This document shows, in pieces, positions 25,709 through 33,730 of a stretch of DNA of 49,898 nucleotides (the stretch's first letter is position 1; each line of letters begins with the position of its first letter). The stretch lies in NCBI GenBank assembly GCA_018239675.1, contig JAFEGX010000129.1, positions 1-49,898 on the forward strand, read 5' to 3'. Position numbers and translations under genes: made by a program. Under the pieces are notes generated by a model. That model was not told where the DNA came from, did no database searches, and saw nothing but the letters and a program-made list of their open reading frames with translations. The DNA is from Verrucomicrobiota bacterium (GTDB lineage Bacteria > Verrucomicrobiota > Verrucomicrobiia > Opitutales > Opitutaceae).

Positions 25709-26185
25709 ATGGCGGAAATATTTCCCAGGCGGCTGTTCCTCCGCTCGCTTCTGCCCCGGGTCAAGTTGACCGGAGTGCGGTCCACGCCATCGCCGTGCGA
25801 CGCCGGGACAGTCTTCCTTGGACCGCGCCTGTGCTGGGCGGCCGGCCTTGCCGAACTTGAGCAGATTGAAGTCGCCAACCTGACTCGCGGGGGACGATTG
25901 ACCGGTCGTGTCGGTTTCGGGGCCGAGCATCAGGTCGTCATCGCCGATGGCCCGGGCAACACCATGCAGCCGGGAGACCTCCTGCGGATCTCCGCCTATC
26001 AATGGATTTCGGCCACAGCGGTCGCGGGGCACACGGCCATCATGGCCCAGGTCGACGCGAACAATGCCCTGATCGAGTTTCGACGGATGACGTCACGGGC
26101 GGTGGAAATCGATCCGACATTCCGCGGACCGCCGCCGGCCATCGAGGTGATCGTCGAACTTCCGGCGCCGCACGTCCCGGCGTAG
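25709..26185 (+). CDS. Aspartate 1-decarboxylase (PanD)-like protein with altered cleavage site
   Basis: A 158-residue protein whose first 115 residues align well with PanD: LLPRVKLTGVRSTPS matches the start strand with the active-site Lys, WAAGLAELEQIEVANLTRGG matches AAGI..E.I.I.NVTNG, and QPGDLLRISAYQWI matches the late core. PanD cleaves itself between Gly24 and Ser25 to make a pyruvoyl group; here the site reads CDAGTVFL, with Thr for Ser and Asp near the position of the conserved Tyr. The catalytic Arg is kept (GGRLTG), but the Thr-Tyr after it and the Asn of VNGAA are changed (ADGPG). It is therefore either an atypical self-processing enzyme or a non-catalytic relative. The extra 40-residue C-terminus is unusual. 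Confidence 0.75.
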   Translation: MAEIFPRRLFLRSLLPRVKLTGVRSTPSPCDAGTVFLGPRLCWAAGLAELEQIEVANLTRGGRLTGRVGFGAEHQVVIADGPGNTMQPGDLLRISAYQWISATAVAGHTAIMAQVDANNALIEFRRMTSRAVEIDPTFRGPPPAIEVIVELPAPHVPA

Positions 26186-26417
26186 TGGAGCGCCCGGTCG
26201 CTCGGGCTGACCGCCACGGGAGTCGGTCAGAATCGAAGGCCGCCTCGGCGAGTGCTCGGCTGGAGTTGAACTGCGGGCGTAACCGAGACCGCGGAGAATG
26301 CACCGAGGCCACCGAGCATCGAACCACCTCTGAGCCCTGATACATATCCAACCGCCGGGCTCAGTGCCCGCCGATCGACTCTGTGCTATAGGTAACCTAA
26401 CCATGAACCGATAGGCT
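26186..26417. other. Gap between convergent genes
   Basis: 232 bases with no gene that I can support. It contains GAGACCGCGGAGAATGCACCGAGGCC near 26286-26311, a weak echo of the GGAG-rich repeats seen elsewhere, and an AT-rich patch near 26385-26410. No clear terminator for either flanking gene. Confidence 0.4.
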
Positions 26418-27185
26418 TTATAGCCGAAAGGCCTGCTCGAGCACCTCGACGGTCTTCTCCGGCTGAAACCAGTACGGGTTGTGGTCGCCCTCCATCTGGA
26501 TGACCGGCCAGCCAAAACCGCGGGCCCGTTCGGCCGCGGGGAAAAAGTCGTCGTCCTTCGCCTCGTGGCCGCGGTCGACGGTGAGGATGTACACCGCGCG
26601 CACCCCGTTGCCGGTCGGGTGCTGGAGTGTGAGGACGTCGGTCAGCGTCTTTACCGGATGCGGGACATCGCGCGGGTAGGGCTTGTCGGGCTTGACCCAC
26701 CACGCCGGGATGAATCCGTCGCGGGCCTTGGCCACGAGACTCTCGCCTTTGCCAGCCTGGGTGGTGGTGGCGCTCTCGCCGGAGCGCGGCACCATGGCAT
26801 CCAGAAATACCAGCCGGGACATCCGGTCGGGCATCCGGTCGGCTACGCCCGTGATCACCATGCCGCCGTAACTGTGCCCGACGAGAATGACGTCGTGAAG
26901 GTTTTCGAAGCGGATCACGTTCTCGATGTCCTCGATGTGGGTCTCGAGACCAATCTCGCGGTTCGCGAGATGCACGCGCTCACCGAGGCCGGTCAGGGTG
27001 GGCCGGTACACGACGTAGCCCCGGGCCTCGAGCAGCGGTGCAACCTTCCGGAACTGCCAGCCACCGCCCCAGGCCCCGTGGACAAAGAGCACGACCGGCT
27101 TGGCGGCCGGAGCGTTGGGCGCGGCGGCCCCGGCGTGGGCCGCCAGCACCAGCGCGACGAGAACGAGCGATATCAGGCGTTTCAT
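26418..27185 (-). CDS. Exported alpha/beta-hydrolase, EstC/salicylate-esterase-like
   Basis: A 255-residue hydrolase with an N-terminal signal peptide (MKRLISLVLVALVLAAHAGA). The oxyanion-hole motif is FVHGAWGGGW, the nucleophile Ser105 is in GHSYGG, the likely acid is in FLDAMVP or VDRGHEAKDD, and the catalytic His is in GDHNPYW. The HGAWGGGW/GHSYGGM pair is characteristic of the esterase-nitrile lyase branch. It probably hydrolyses a small ester in the periplasm; the substrate is unknown. I use the ATG at 27185. It is divergent from the kelch gene, sharing a 120-base upstream region. Confidence 0.88.
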   Translation of the reverse strand: MKRLISLVLVALVLAAHAGAAAPNAPAAKPVVLFVHGAWGGGWQFRKVAPLLEARGYVVYRPTLTGLGERVHLANREIGLETHIEDIENVIRFENLHDVILVGHSYGGMVITGVADRMPDRMSRLVFLDAMVPRSGESATTTQAGKGESLVAKARDGFIPAWWVKPDKPYPRDVPHPVKTLTDVLTLQHPTGNGVRAVYILTVDRGHEAKDDDFFPAAERARGFGWPVIQMEGDHNPYWFQPEKTVEVLEQAFRL

Positions 27186-27307
27186 GGAGGGCGATTGAGT
27201 GAATCGACTCCACGTTCCGGGTGAAATCAATTCCGGCCCGCGACATTCTCCTTGCCGCGCGGTGCCGAGCGGGCCATGCGTTTGCGCCCTCCGAGCCTGC
27301 TACCCCC

Positions 27308-28309
27308 ATGACGACTTGCCGTCCCGGTTCGCGCTGTTGGCGAAAGACCCTGACCGTGCTCACGGTTGCGGCGCTTGCCGTCTGCTCCGGGCGAGCGGCC
27401 GAGTGGGAAAAGCTCCCTGATCTCCCCGAGCCCAATGGTGGATTCGTGGCTGGGGCGGTTGGCGAGTCGGTGGTGGTGGCCGGCGGAACCAATTGGACGG
27501 AGGGGAAAAAGAATTGGCTCCGCGCGGTGCGAGTGTTTGAGCCGGCCCGCCGAGCCTGGCGCGACCTTGCGGTGCTGACTCATCCGCTGGCCTATGCGGT
27601 GGCGGCGGAAGTCCCGGACGGTTTGGTGCTGGTTGGCGGCTCCACCGGCCAGGCCCCCGCGCCGGGACGAGTGGATGTGTCCAGGAGTCTGGACGTGAAG
27701 GAGGCTGCCGGCGGCTTGGGATCGCCCGCGGTGTTGGCGGCCGGCGGAGTGGTGGAGCGAGAATTGATCGTGGTCGGAGGCACCGATGACGCCGCCAATG
27801 GCGCCGGTTTCAGCCGCCGGGCGCTCGCGCTGGATCTTGGCTCCGGCGCGGTGCGGGCGTTGCCGGATTTTCCTGGACCGCCTCTGGCGAGCGCGGCCTC
27901 GTCCGTCGCGGGTGGCGAACTGTTCGTGTTCGCCGGCGCCACGTTTGATGCCGGGACCAACGAGGTGAAAAATCTGACCGGGGCCTGGGCCTACTCGCCC
28001 GCCCGCCGGGCGTGGCGGCCGCTGCGGCCGTTTCCATCGGCCCGCCGCGGCGTCGCGGCGGTCGCGCTTGACGAGCGGCGGATCCTCCTCGCGGGCGGTT
28101 ACGGCCGGGACGACGAGGGGTTCTCTGACGAGGTCTGGATTTACGATGTCGTCCGTGACGACTACCAGCGCGCCGGAGTCCTGCCATACCCGGCCATGGC
28201 GGCGCTCGTGCGGGCCGGGCGGTTTGTGTATTGGCTCGGCGGCGAGGACCGGGACCGGCACCGCGCCGCGGCCGCCTACCGCGCGCCGGTGACGGCGTTT
28301 GCCCGCTGA
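27308..28309 (+). CDS. Exported six-kelch-repeat beta-propeller, NanM-like
   Basis: A 333-residue protein with a signal peptide ending near VCSGRAA. Six kelch blades are marked by the Gly-Gly strands VVVAGGTNW, LVLVGGSTG, LIVVGGTDD, LFVFAGATF, ILLAGGYG and YWLGGEDR. Six-bladed periplasmic kelch proteins include N-acetylneuraminate epimerase (NanM), so a sugar mutarotase is one possibility, but the sialic-acid catabolic genes are absent from the window and other kelch functions are possible. The ATG at 27308 removes an upstream extension that lacks a signal. The flavoprotein gene follows after 17 bases. Confidence 0.75.
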   Translation: MTTCRPGSRCWRKTLTVLTVAALAVCSGRAAEWEKLPDLPEPNGGFVAGAVGESVVVAGGTNWTEGKKNWLRAVRVFEPARRAWRDLAVLTHPLAYAVAAEVPDGLVLVGGSTGQAPAPGRVDVSRSLDVKEAAGGLGSPAVLAAGGVVERELIVVGGTDDAANGAGFSRRALALDLGSGAVRALPDFPGPPLASAASSVAGGELFVFAGATFDAGTNEVKNLTGAWAYSPARRAWRPLRPFPSARRGVAAVALDERRILLAGGYGRDDEGFSDEVWIYDVVRDDYQRAGVLPYPAMAALVRAGRFVYWLGGEDRDRHRAAAAYRAPVTAFAR

Positions 28310-28326
28310 GCCACGGGCGCTCCCTC

Positions 28327-29490
28327 ATGCATTACGACACCATCGTCCTGGGGCTGGGCGCCATGGGCAGCGCGGCGGTGTACCAGCTCGCCAAGCGCGG
28401 CAACCGGGTGCTGGGCCTGGACCGCTTCGAGCCGCCGCACACCCATGGTTCGAGTCATGGCGAGACCCGCGTCACGCGCCAGGCCATTGGCGAGGGTGAG
28501 CAGTATTCGCCGCTCTCGCTGCGGTCGTTCGCCCTCTGGCGTGAGATCGAGCGGGAGACCGGCCGTAGCGTGCTCACGGTCACCGGCGGCCTGATCATCT
28601 CATCGCCGCACCAGCACGGGCACAACGTTGCGGACTTTTTCGCCAACACGCTGGGCGCGGCCCGGCGTTTCCAGATCCGCCACGAGGTCCTGGACGCGCG
28701 CCAGATCCGGGAGCGGTTTCCGCAGTTCAACGTGCAGGACCACGAGGTCGGCTACTACGAGTACAACGCCGGCTTTCTCCGCCCCGAGGAGTGCATCCGG
28801 GCGCAGCTCGAGCTGGCGGTGCGCCATGGCGCGACCCTCCAGGTCGGCGAGCAGGTGCTGGATTTCCGCCAGCAGGGTGAACAGGTGAGCGTCCGGACCA
28901 CCCGGGGAAGCTACACGGCGGGCCGCCTGGTCGTCTCCGCCGGGGCCTGGCTTCCGACCCTGCTCGGGGCCGCCGCGGCCAAGCCGTTCCGCGTGATGCG
29001 GCAAGTCCTGTACTGGTTCGATCCGGCGGGACCGATCGCTCCCTACGAACTCGGCCGACTGCCCGTCTTTATCTGGGAACCGCCCGGCACCAACCGCCTG
29101 CTGTATGGGTTTCCGGCCATCGACGGTCCCCGGGGCGGGGTGAAGGTGGCGAGCGCGCAGTACGAGATCGACACCACCGCGGACACGATCGACCGGACGG
29201 TCACCCGCGAGGAAATCTCCGCGATGTATGAGCAGCTGGTGAAACCGTGCTTTCCGGGACTCGGACCGCAGTGCCGGAAGACCGCGACCTGCCTGTACAC
29301 CATTACGCCGGACTTTGCCTTCGTGATCGACGAACTGCCCGGCCAGCCGCGGGTCCTCGTGGCCTCGCCCTGCTCGGGTCACGGCTTCAAGCATTCCGCC
29401 GCGGTGGGCGAAGCCCTCGCGGAGATTGTCGTGGAGGGCCGGAGCCGGATTGATCTCAGCGGATTCCGCTGGGCCCGGTTCAGTTCCTGA
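28327..29490 (+). CDS. FAD-dependent oxidase, monomeric sarcosine/N-methyl-tryptophan oxidase-like
   Basis: A 387-residue flavoprotein that oxidises secondary amines such as sarcosine or N-methyl amino acids, releasing formaldehyde and H2O2 in the known family. The FAD-binding loop is IVLGLGAMGSAAVYQLAKRG and the expected covalent-FAD Cys is Cys322 in TCLYTITPD. SHGETRVTRQAI is a typical MTOX/MSOX stretch and GHGFKHSAAVGEALA closes the FAD site. The ATG at 28327 is preferred. It is coupled to the kelch gene. Relation to the sugar genes is not obvious. Confidence 0.9.
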   Translation: MHYDTIVLGLGAMGSAAVYQLAKRGNRVLGLDRFEPPHTHGSSHGETRVTRQAIGEGEQYSPLSLRSFALWREIERETGRSVLTVTGGLIISSPHQHGHNVADFFANTLGAARRFQIRHEVLDARQIRERFPQFNVQDHEVGYYEYNAGFLRPEECIRAQLELAVRHGATLQVGEQVLDFRQQGEQVSVRTTRGSYTAGRLVVSAGAWLPTLLGAAAAKPFRVMRQVLYWFDPAGPIAPYELGRLPVFIWEPPGTNRLLYGFPAIDGPRGGVKVASAQYEIDTTADTIDRTVTREEISAMYEQLVKPCFPGLGPQCRKTATCLYTITPDFAFVIDELPGQPRVLVASPCSGHGFKHSAAVGEALAEIVVEGRSRIDLSGFRWARFSS

Positions 29491-29605
29491 CCGGCATCAG
29501 CAAGGATCATATCCCGTATGGTGGGGGCCGGGCCGCAGGGTTCAGTTTATGGGTACAGGTGAACGAGTGGGCGGCGTTGCTGGGTTGAAAACGTGATCAA
29601 TTATC

Positions 29606-29637
29606 GTATGCAAAAGATCATTCCCGCCATTCCCGGC
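29606..29637 (+). promoter_or_regulatory. Conserved regulon box A
   Basis: GTATG, five bases, then GATCATTCCCGC, one base, ATTCCCGG. It is 28 bases upstream of the ATG at 29665 and differs from box B in only two of 32 positions. TTGAAA at 29585-29590 lies 16 bases before TATGCA, so TATG may be the -10 of a promoter and the rest an operator or leader. The box can also be read as an in-frame extension of the gene. Confidence 0.75.
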
Positions 29638-29664
29638 GGCGGCGCGGTTCGTTATCCTGCGCCG

Positions 29665-30999
29665 ATGAACCTTCCCCTGGTGTCCGCTGGCCTTCGCCTG
29701 GTGTCCCGCGTGCTGGTGCCCGGGCTGCTGCTGGCGGGCGCCCTGACCGCCGCCGGCGCCGAGGTGTCCGGCGGCGGTCTCCCGCGGACCATCAGGCTGG
29801 CGGGCCTGCGCGTCACGATCGGCCGGCCCGTGCAGGTGGCCGCGCAGCTGGCTTGGGAGGAGGGGCCGAATCACCGCTGGGTCATGAATCACCCGGTGCC
29901 CTCGGCCGCGCGCTTCCCGACCGGCGAGCTGCTGGTGACCTACGCCCTGGACTCGGATTACAATGACAATCCGCGCAATGTGTCGGGGATCCAGTTTTCA
30001 ACCGACGGCGGGCAGAGCTGGGGCAAGCGCTACAACTTCCTCGGCGAGCACCAGGCGCTGATCTACACGCCGGAGCCGGACGGCGCGTTGATGGGCATCC
30101 CCGCCTACCTGTTTCGCGCCCAGCCCGGTGACAACCGGAACTTCGAGGCGGGCTACACCCGCCTGGAGCACGGCGGGCGCCGCATCGTGCTCGAGCCGCG
30201 CGGCGTCCGCGTGCTGGACTGGCCGTGGCCGGCGGCCGAGGGCTATGGCAACGGATTCTACGGGCTCGAGCCGGTGCCGGGCCTGAGTCCCGTCCGGGAC
30301 AACGTCGCGCTCGCCTTCGACGGCAATGCGCTCGAGGAGGACGGCCGGCTGCTGGCGACCGGCTACGGCATGCGCGACGGCGAGAAGGTCCTGCAAAATT
30401 TCCTGCTGGCGTCGGAGGACCGGGGACGGACCTGGCGCTATTTTGCCAAGGTGGCCGACGCGACCGGGCTGCCCGCCGGCGCCGAGGGCCCGAATGAGAT
30501 CGCGATGATCCGGCTGGCAGATGGCGACCTCATGACCGTGTTCCGCGTGGGCAGCGGCTCGGCCTGGAAGCTGCGGCGGTCCTACAGCCACGACCATGGT
30601 CGCACCTGGAGCCCGCCCGACGTCCTCCCGGCCTGGAGCGTCGAGCCTAGCCTGGTCCGCACCGCCAACGGGACGATCCTCCTCTCGACCGGCCGGCCCG
30701 GCATCCGCCTGTGGTGCTCGACCGACGGGCGCGGGCAAGCCTGGCAGGACATCGACATCGTGGCGCTCCACAACGCGTGGGCGCCGGACGCCAGCTGCCG
30801 CATCGGCCAGTACCGCGATCCCGCCGCACCGGAGATGGACCCGGGCGAGCTGTGGCAGACGTCGTCCTACACCGAGCTGGTCGAGGTCGCGCCCAACCGC
30901 CTGATCCTCGTCTACGACCGCAGCCCGAAGCCCCGGCCGGAGAACAAAGCGGACCTGACCCGCATCTACGCGCTGCCAATCGAGATCGAGCGCGAGTGA
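29665..30999 (+). CDS. Exported sialidase-fold (BNR/Asp-box) protein 1
   Basis: A 444-residue protein with a signal peptide ending near TAAGAE. Asp boxes mark propeller blades: STDGGQSW near residue 112, SEDRGRTW near 250, SHDHGRTW near 308 and a variant STDGRGQAW near 352. Six-bladed sialidase-fold proteins include sialidases, but also lyases and hydrolases for other acidic or deoxy sugars. No clear sialidase Arg triad could be assigned by eye and there are no Nan catabolic genes here, so the sialidase label should not be taken literally. It opens the large plus-strand series, under box A; the GH51 gene follows after 11 bases. Confidence 0.8.
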   Translation: MNLPLVSAGLRLVSRVLVPGLLLAGALTAAGAEVSGGGLPRTIRLAGLRVTIGRPVQVAAQLAWEEGPNHRWVMNHPVPSAARFPTGELLVTYALDSDYNDNPRNVSGIQFSTDGGQSWGKRYNFLGEHQALIYTPEPDGALMGIPAYLFRAQPGDNRNFEAGYTRLEHGGRRIVLEPRGVRVLDWPWPAAEGYGNGFYGLEPVPGLSPVRDNVALAFDGNALEEDGRLLATGYGMRDGEKVLQNFLLASEDRGRTWRYFAKVADATGLPAGAEGPNEIAMIRLADGDLMTVFRVGSGSAWKLRRSYSHDHGRTWSPPDVLPAWSVEPSLVRTANGTILLSTGRPGIRLWCSTDGRGQAWQDIDIVALHNAWAPDASCRIGQYRDPAAPEMDPGELWQTSSYTELVEVAPNRLILVYDRSPKPRPENKADLTRIYALPIEIERE

Positions 31000-31010
31000 C
31001 GTCCTCTGGC

Positions 31011-32498
31011 ATGCACCGAACGGCCAATCTCCTCGTGGTCGACGCCGACCAGGGGCGAACGACCATCCATCGCAATCTGTACGGCCACTTTGCCGAGCAC
31101 CTCGGGCGCGGGATCTACGAGGGCATCTGGGTGGGGGAGGATTCGCCGATCCCGAATGTCGGGGGAATCCGGAGCGACGTCGTCGCCGCCCTGCGCGAGG
31201 TCCGCCCGCCGGTCCTCCGCTGGCCGGGCGGGTGTTTTGCCGACGAGTACCACTGGCGCGACGGCATCGGACCCCGCGAGAACCGGCCGGCCATGGTGAA
31301 CACCCACTGGGGCGGGGTGGTGGAGAACAACCATTTCGGCACCCACGAGTTCTTCGCGCTCTGCGCCCAGCTCGGCGCGCAGCCCTACATCTGCGGGAAC
31401 CTCGGCAGCGGCACGGTCCGCGAGATGCAGGAGTGGGTCGAGTACTGCACCTACGCCGGCCCGTCGCCGCTCGCGCAGCTCCGGCGCCAACACGGCCGCG
31501 ATGAGCCGTGGCTGCTGCCGTATTTCGGGATCGGCAACGAGAACATGGGCTGCGGCGGGATGATGCGGCCGGAGTACTACGCCGACGAGTACCGCCGGTA
31601 CCAGACCTACGTCCGCCCCCTCAGCGGCAACCAGGTCGCCAAGATCGCGTGCGGCCCCAACGGTCCCAACTATGAGTGGACCGACGTGCTCATGCGCCGG
31701 GCCGGCGATTTGATGGACGGCCTCACGCTCCACTACTACGCCATGCCGCCGTGGGGCGAATGGAAGGGGCACGCGACCACGTTCACCGAGGACGAGTACT
31801 TCGAGACGCTCCGGCGGGCGCTGGTCATGGACGAGCTGATCCGGCGCCACCGCACGATCATGGACCGCTACGACCCGCAGCAGCGGGTCGCGCTGATCGT
31901 CGACGAGTGGGGCACCTGGTGGGAGCCGACGCCGGGGATGAACCCGGACTTTCTTTTCCAGCAGAACACCATGCGCGACGCCCTCGTCGCCGCGCTCACG
32001 CTGAACATTTTCCACCAGCACTGCGACCGGGTGCGCATGGCCAACCTCGCGCAGACCGTGAACGTCCTGCAGGCCATGATCCTCACCGACGGTCCGCGCC
32101 TGGTGCGGACGCCGACGTTTCATGTCTTCGAGATGTTCAAGGGCCACCAGGACGCGCTCCAGCTGCCGGCCCGGCTCGAGACCGCAAACTACACGCGCGG
32201 CCGCTGCAGCATCCCGGCCCTCAGCGCGTCCGCCTCCCTCCAGTCCGGCCGGATCCTCCTGTCGGTCGTCCACACCGGCCTTGAGCAGGACCAGCGCCTC
32301 GAGGTCCGGCTGCGCGGGGCCCGGGTGAAGTCCGCCGTGGGGCGAATTCTGCATGGTGCGAGCGTCATGGCGCATAACACGTTTGACCGGCCGGAGGAGG
32401 TGAAGCCCGCGGAGTTTTCCGGGTTTCAGGTGGAGACCGGCCGGCTCTACCTCGACCTGCCCCCGGCCGCCGTCGCGACGGTCGAGCTGGTCACCTGA
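31011..32498 (+). CDS. Alpha-L-arabinofuranosidase, GH51
   Basis: A 495-residue retaining glycosidase that removes alpha-L-arabinofuranosyl units. The TIM barrel opens with [20 protein letters not shown] and [19 protein letters not shown], both hallmarks of GH51. The acid/base is Glu177 in [12 protein letters not shown] and the nucleophile Glu299 in VDEWGTWW; the C-terminal beta-sandwich follows. No signal peptide, so it probably acts in the cytoplasm on imported oligosaccharides. The ATG at 31011 lies 11 bases after the previous stop, indicating one mRNA. Length is normal for the bacterial family. Confidence 0.95.
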   Translation: MHRTANLLVVDADQGRTTIHRNLYGHFAEHLGRGIYEGIWVGEDSPIPNVGGIRSDVVAALREVRPPVLRWPGGCFADEYHWRDGIGPRENRPAMVNTHWGGVVENNHFGTHEFFALCAQLGAQPYICGNLGSGTVREMQEWVEYCTYAGPSPLAQLRRQHGRDEPWLLPYFGIGNENMGCGGMMRPEYYADEYRRYQTYVRPLSGNQVAKIACGPNGPNYEWTDVLMRRAGDLMDGLTLHYYAMPPWGEWKGHATTFTEDEYFETLRRALVMDELIRRHRTIMDRYDPQQRVALIVDEWGTWWEPTPGMNPDFLFQQNTMRDALVAALTLNIFHQHCDRVRMANLAQTVNVLQAMILTDGPRLVRTPTFHVFEMFKGHQDALQLPARLETANYTRGRCSIPALSASASLQSGRILLSVVHTGLEQDQRLEVRLRGARVKSAVGRILHGASVMAHNTFDRPEEVKPAEFSGFQVETGRLYLDLPPAAVATVELVT

Positions 32499-32523
32499 GA
32501 ATTCGCCACGACGGGCAGTTCCT

Positions 32524-32555
32524 GTATGCCAAAGATCATTCCCGCGATTCCCGGC
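32524..32555 (+). promoter_or_regulatory. Conserved regulon box B
   Basis: The same pattern as box A (GTATG, five bases, GATCATTCCCGC, one base, ATTCCCGG), 65 bases before the ATG at 32620 in the gap after the GH51 gene. Here the embedded ATG opens a 15-codon frame MPKIIPAIPGRPALS that is out of frame with the gene. This suggests a second, internal promoter in the series. Confidence 0.75.
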
Positions 32556-32619
32556 CGGCCGGCGCTCAGCTAGGCTGGGCCGCCCCCGTCCGCCACCCTT
32601 TGCCCCGTCGACCCGCCCC

Positions 32620-33717
32620 ATGAAGTACGAGCTTCTCGCCCAGGGATTTGTCACGCAGCGCCAGCCCGGCACCCCGGTCAGCGTCGCCGCCGGCTCCCGC
32701 TGCGTGGCCCGCGGCAACGGCGAGCTGGCCTGCAGCTTCATGGGTCAGGCCGCCATCGGCCACAACGACTTCAAGCCGATGCTGGTGTGGTCGTCCGACA
32801 ACGGCGCGACCTGGACCGAGCCCCGCCTGATCTGGCCGGAGCTTCAGGACCGCGTGTCAATTTTCGGGTCCGTGAGCCGCGCGCCGAACGGCGACCTTTA
32901 TTTTTACGGCATGCGCACGCCGATCGCCTACCCGGGGGAGCTTGCGTGGAACGCCGAGGTCCAGGGCATGAAGCAGAACGAGCTGGTCTGGACCCGGTCG
33001 GCGGATTTCGGCCGCACGTGGGGGCCGCTGCAGGTCATCCCAATGCCGATCCCAGGCAGCGCCGAGGCCGCGGGCCCGCTGTGCGTCACCACGCGCGGAG
33101 ATCTCGTGTGCTGCTATGCCCCGTACCGGACCTTTGACCCGACGGTGGCGGTCGACGCCAACCAGGTGGTCGGCCTGCTCAGCCAGGACGGCGGGCGGAC
33201 GTGGTCGCACCGCCCGATGCTCCGCTTTCCCGGGTCCGAGTCCAACGGCGCGGAGGCCTGGGTAGTCGAACTAAGCGACGGCCGGCTGCTCGGTACCGGC
33301 TGGCACGTCCACCCCGACGGCAACCGTCCCAACGCCTACGCGCTGTCGCTCGACCGCGGCCGCACCTGGTCGCCGACCGGCTCCACCGGCACGCTCGGCC
33401 AGTCCACGGGGCTTGCGGCCCTGTCCGACGGCCGGGCCGCCTTCGTCTACAACCAGCGCAAGCACGGCGCCATCGGCGTCTGGCTGGCGATCGCCCGGCC
33501 GGATGCCAGGAATTTTGGGATCCTGCTCAACGAGCGGATCTGGGCCGCCGAGATCGCCACGCAGGACGGTCGCTCGGCCGACTTCTCGGACTGGACCGGC
33601 TTTGCGTTCGGCGAGCCGTCGGTCACCGTGCTCCACGACGGTTCCCTCCTGGTCACGCTCTGGTGCCTGCAGCCCTCCGGCCATGGCATCCGGTACGTTC
33701 GGCTCCGCATCGTCTAG
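32620..33717 (+). CDS. Sialidase-fold protein 2, probably cytoplasmic
   Basis: A 365-residue propeller without signal peptide. Asp-box-type strands are SSDNGATW, SADFGRTW, SQDGGRTW and SLDRGRTW, evenly spaced at roughly 50-80 residues, so the whole protein is a sialidase-like propeller. It begins directly MKYELLAQGFVTQRQ. GSRCVARGNGELACSFM and GTGWHVHPDG are unlike standard sialidases. It stands behind box B and may be expressed separately from the first two genes. The substrate is unknown; a cytoplasmic location would fit a glycosidase for imported fragments. Confidence 0.75.
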   Translation: MKYELLAQGFVTQRQPGTPVSVAAGSRCVARGNGELACSFMGQAAIGHNDFKPMLVWSSDNGATWTEPRLIWPELQDRVSIFGSVSRAPNGDLYFYGMRTPIAYPGELAWNAEVQGMKQNELVWTRSADFGRTWGPLQVIPMPIPGSAEAAGPLCVTTRGDLVCCYAPYRTFDPTVAVDANQVVGLLSQDGGRTWSHRPMLRFPGSESNGAEAWVVELSDGRLLGTGWHVHPDGNRPNAYALSLDRGRTWSPTGSTGTLGQSTGLAALSDGRAAFVYNQRKHGAIGVWLAIARPDARNFGILLNERIWAAEIATQDGRSADFSDWTGFAFGEPSVTVLHDGSLLVTLWCLQPSGHGIRYVRLRIV

Positions 33718-33730
33718 TCGCCCTTGCCCC

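Noticed and set aside
29503..29523. AGGATCATATCCCGTATGG, resembling parts of the regulon box
   Set aside because: Elements occur in swapped order and spacing, so I treat it as chance or a degenerate half-site.
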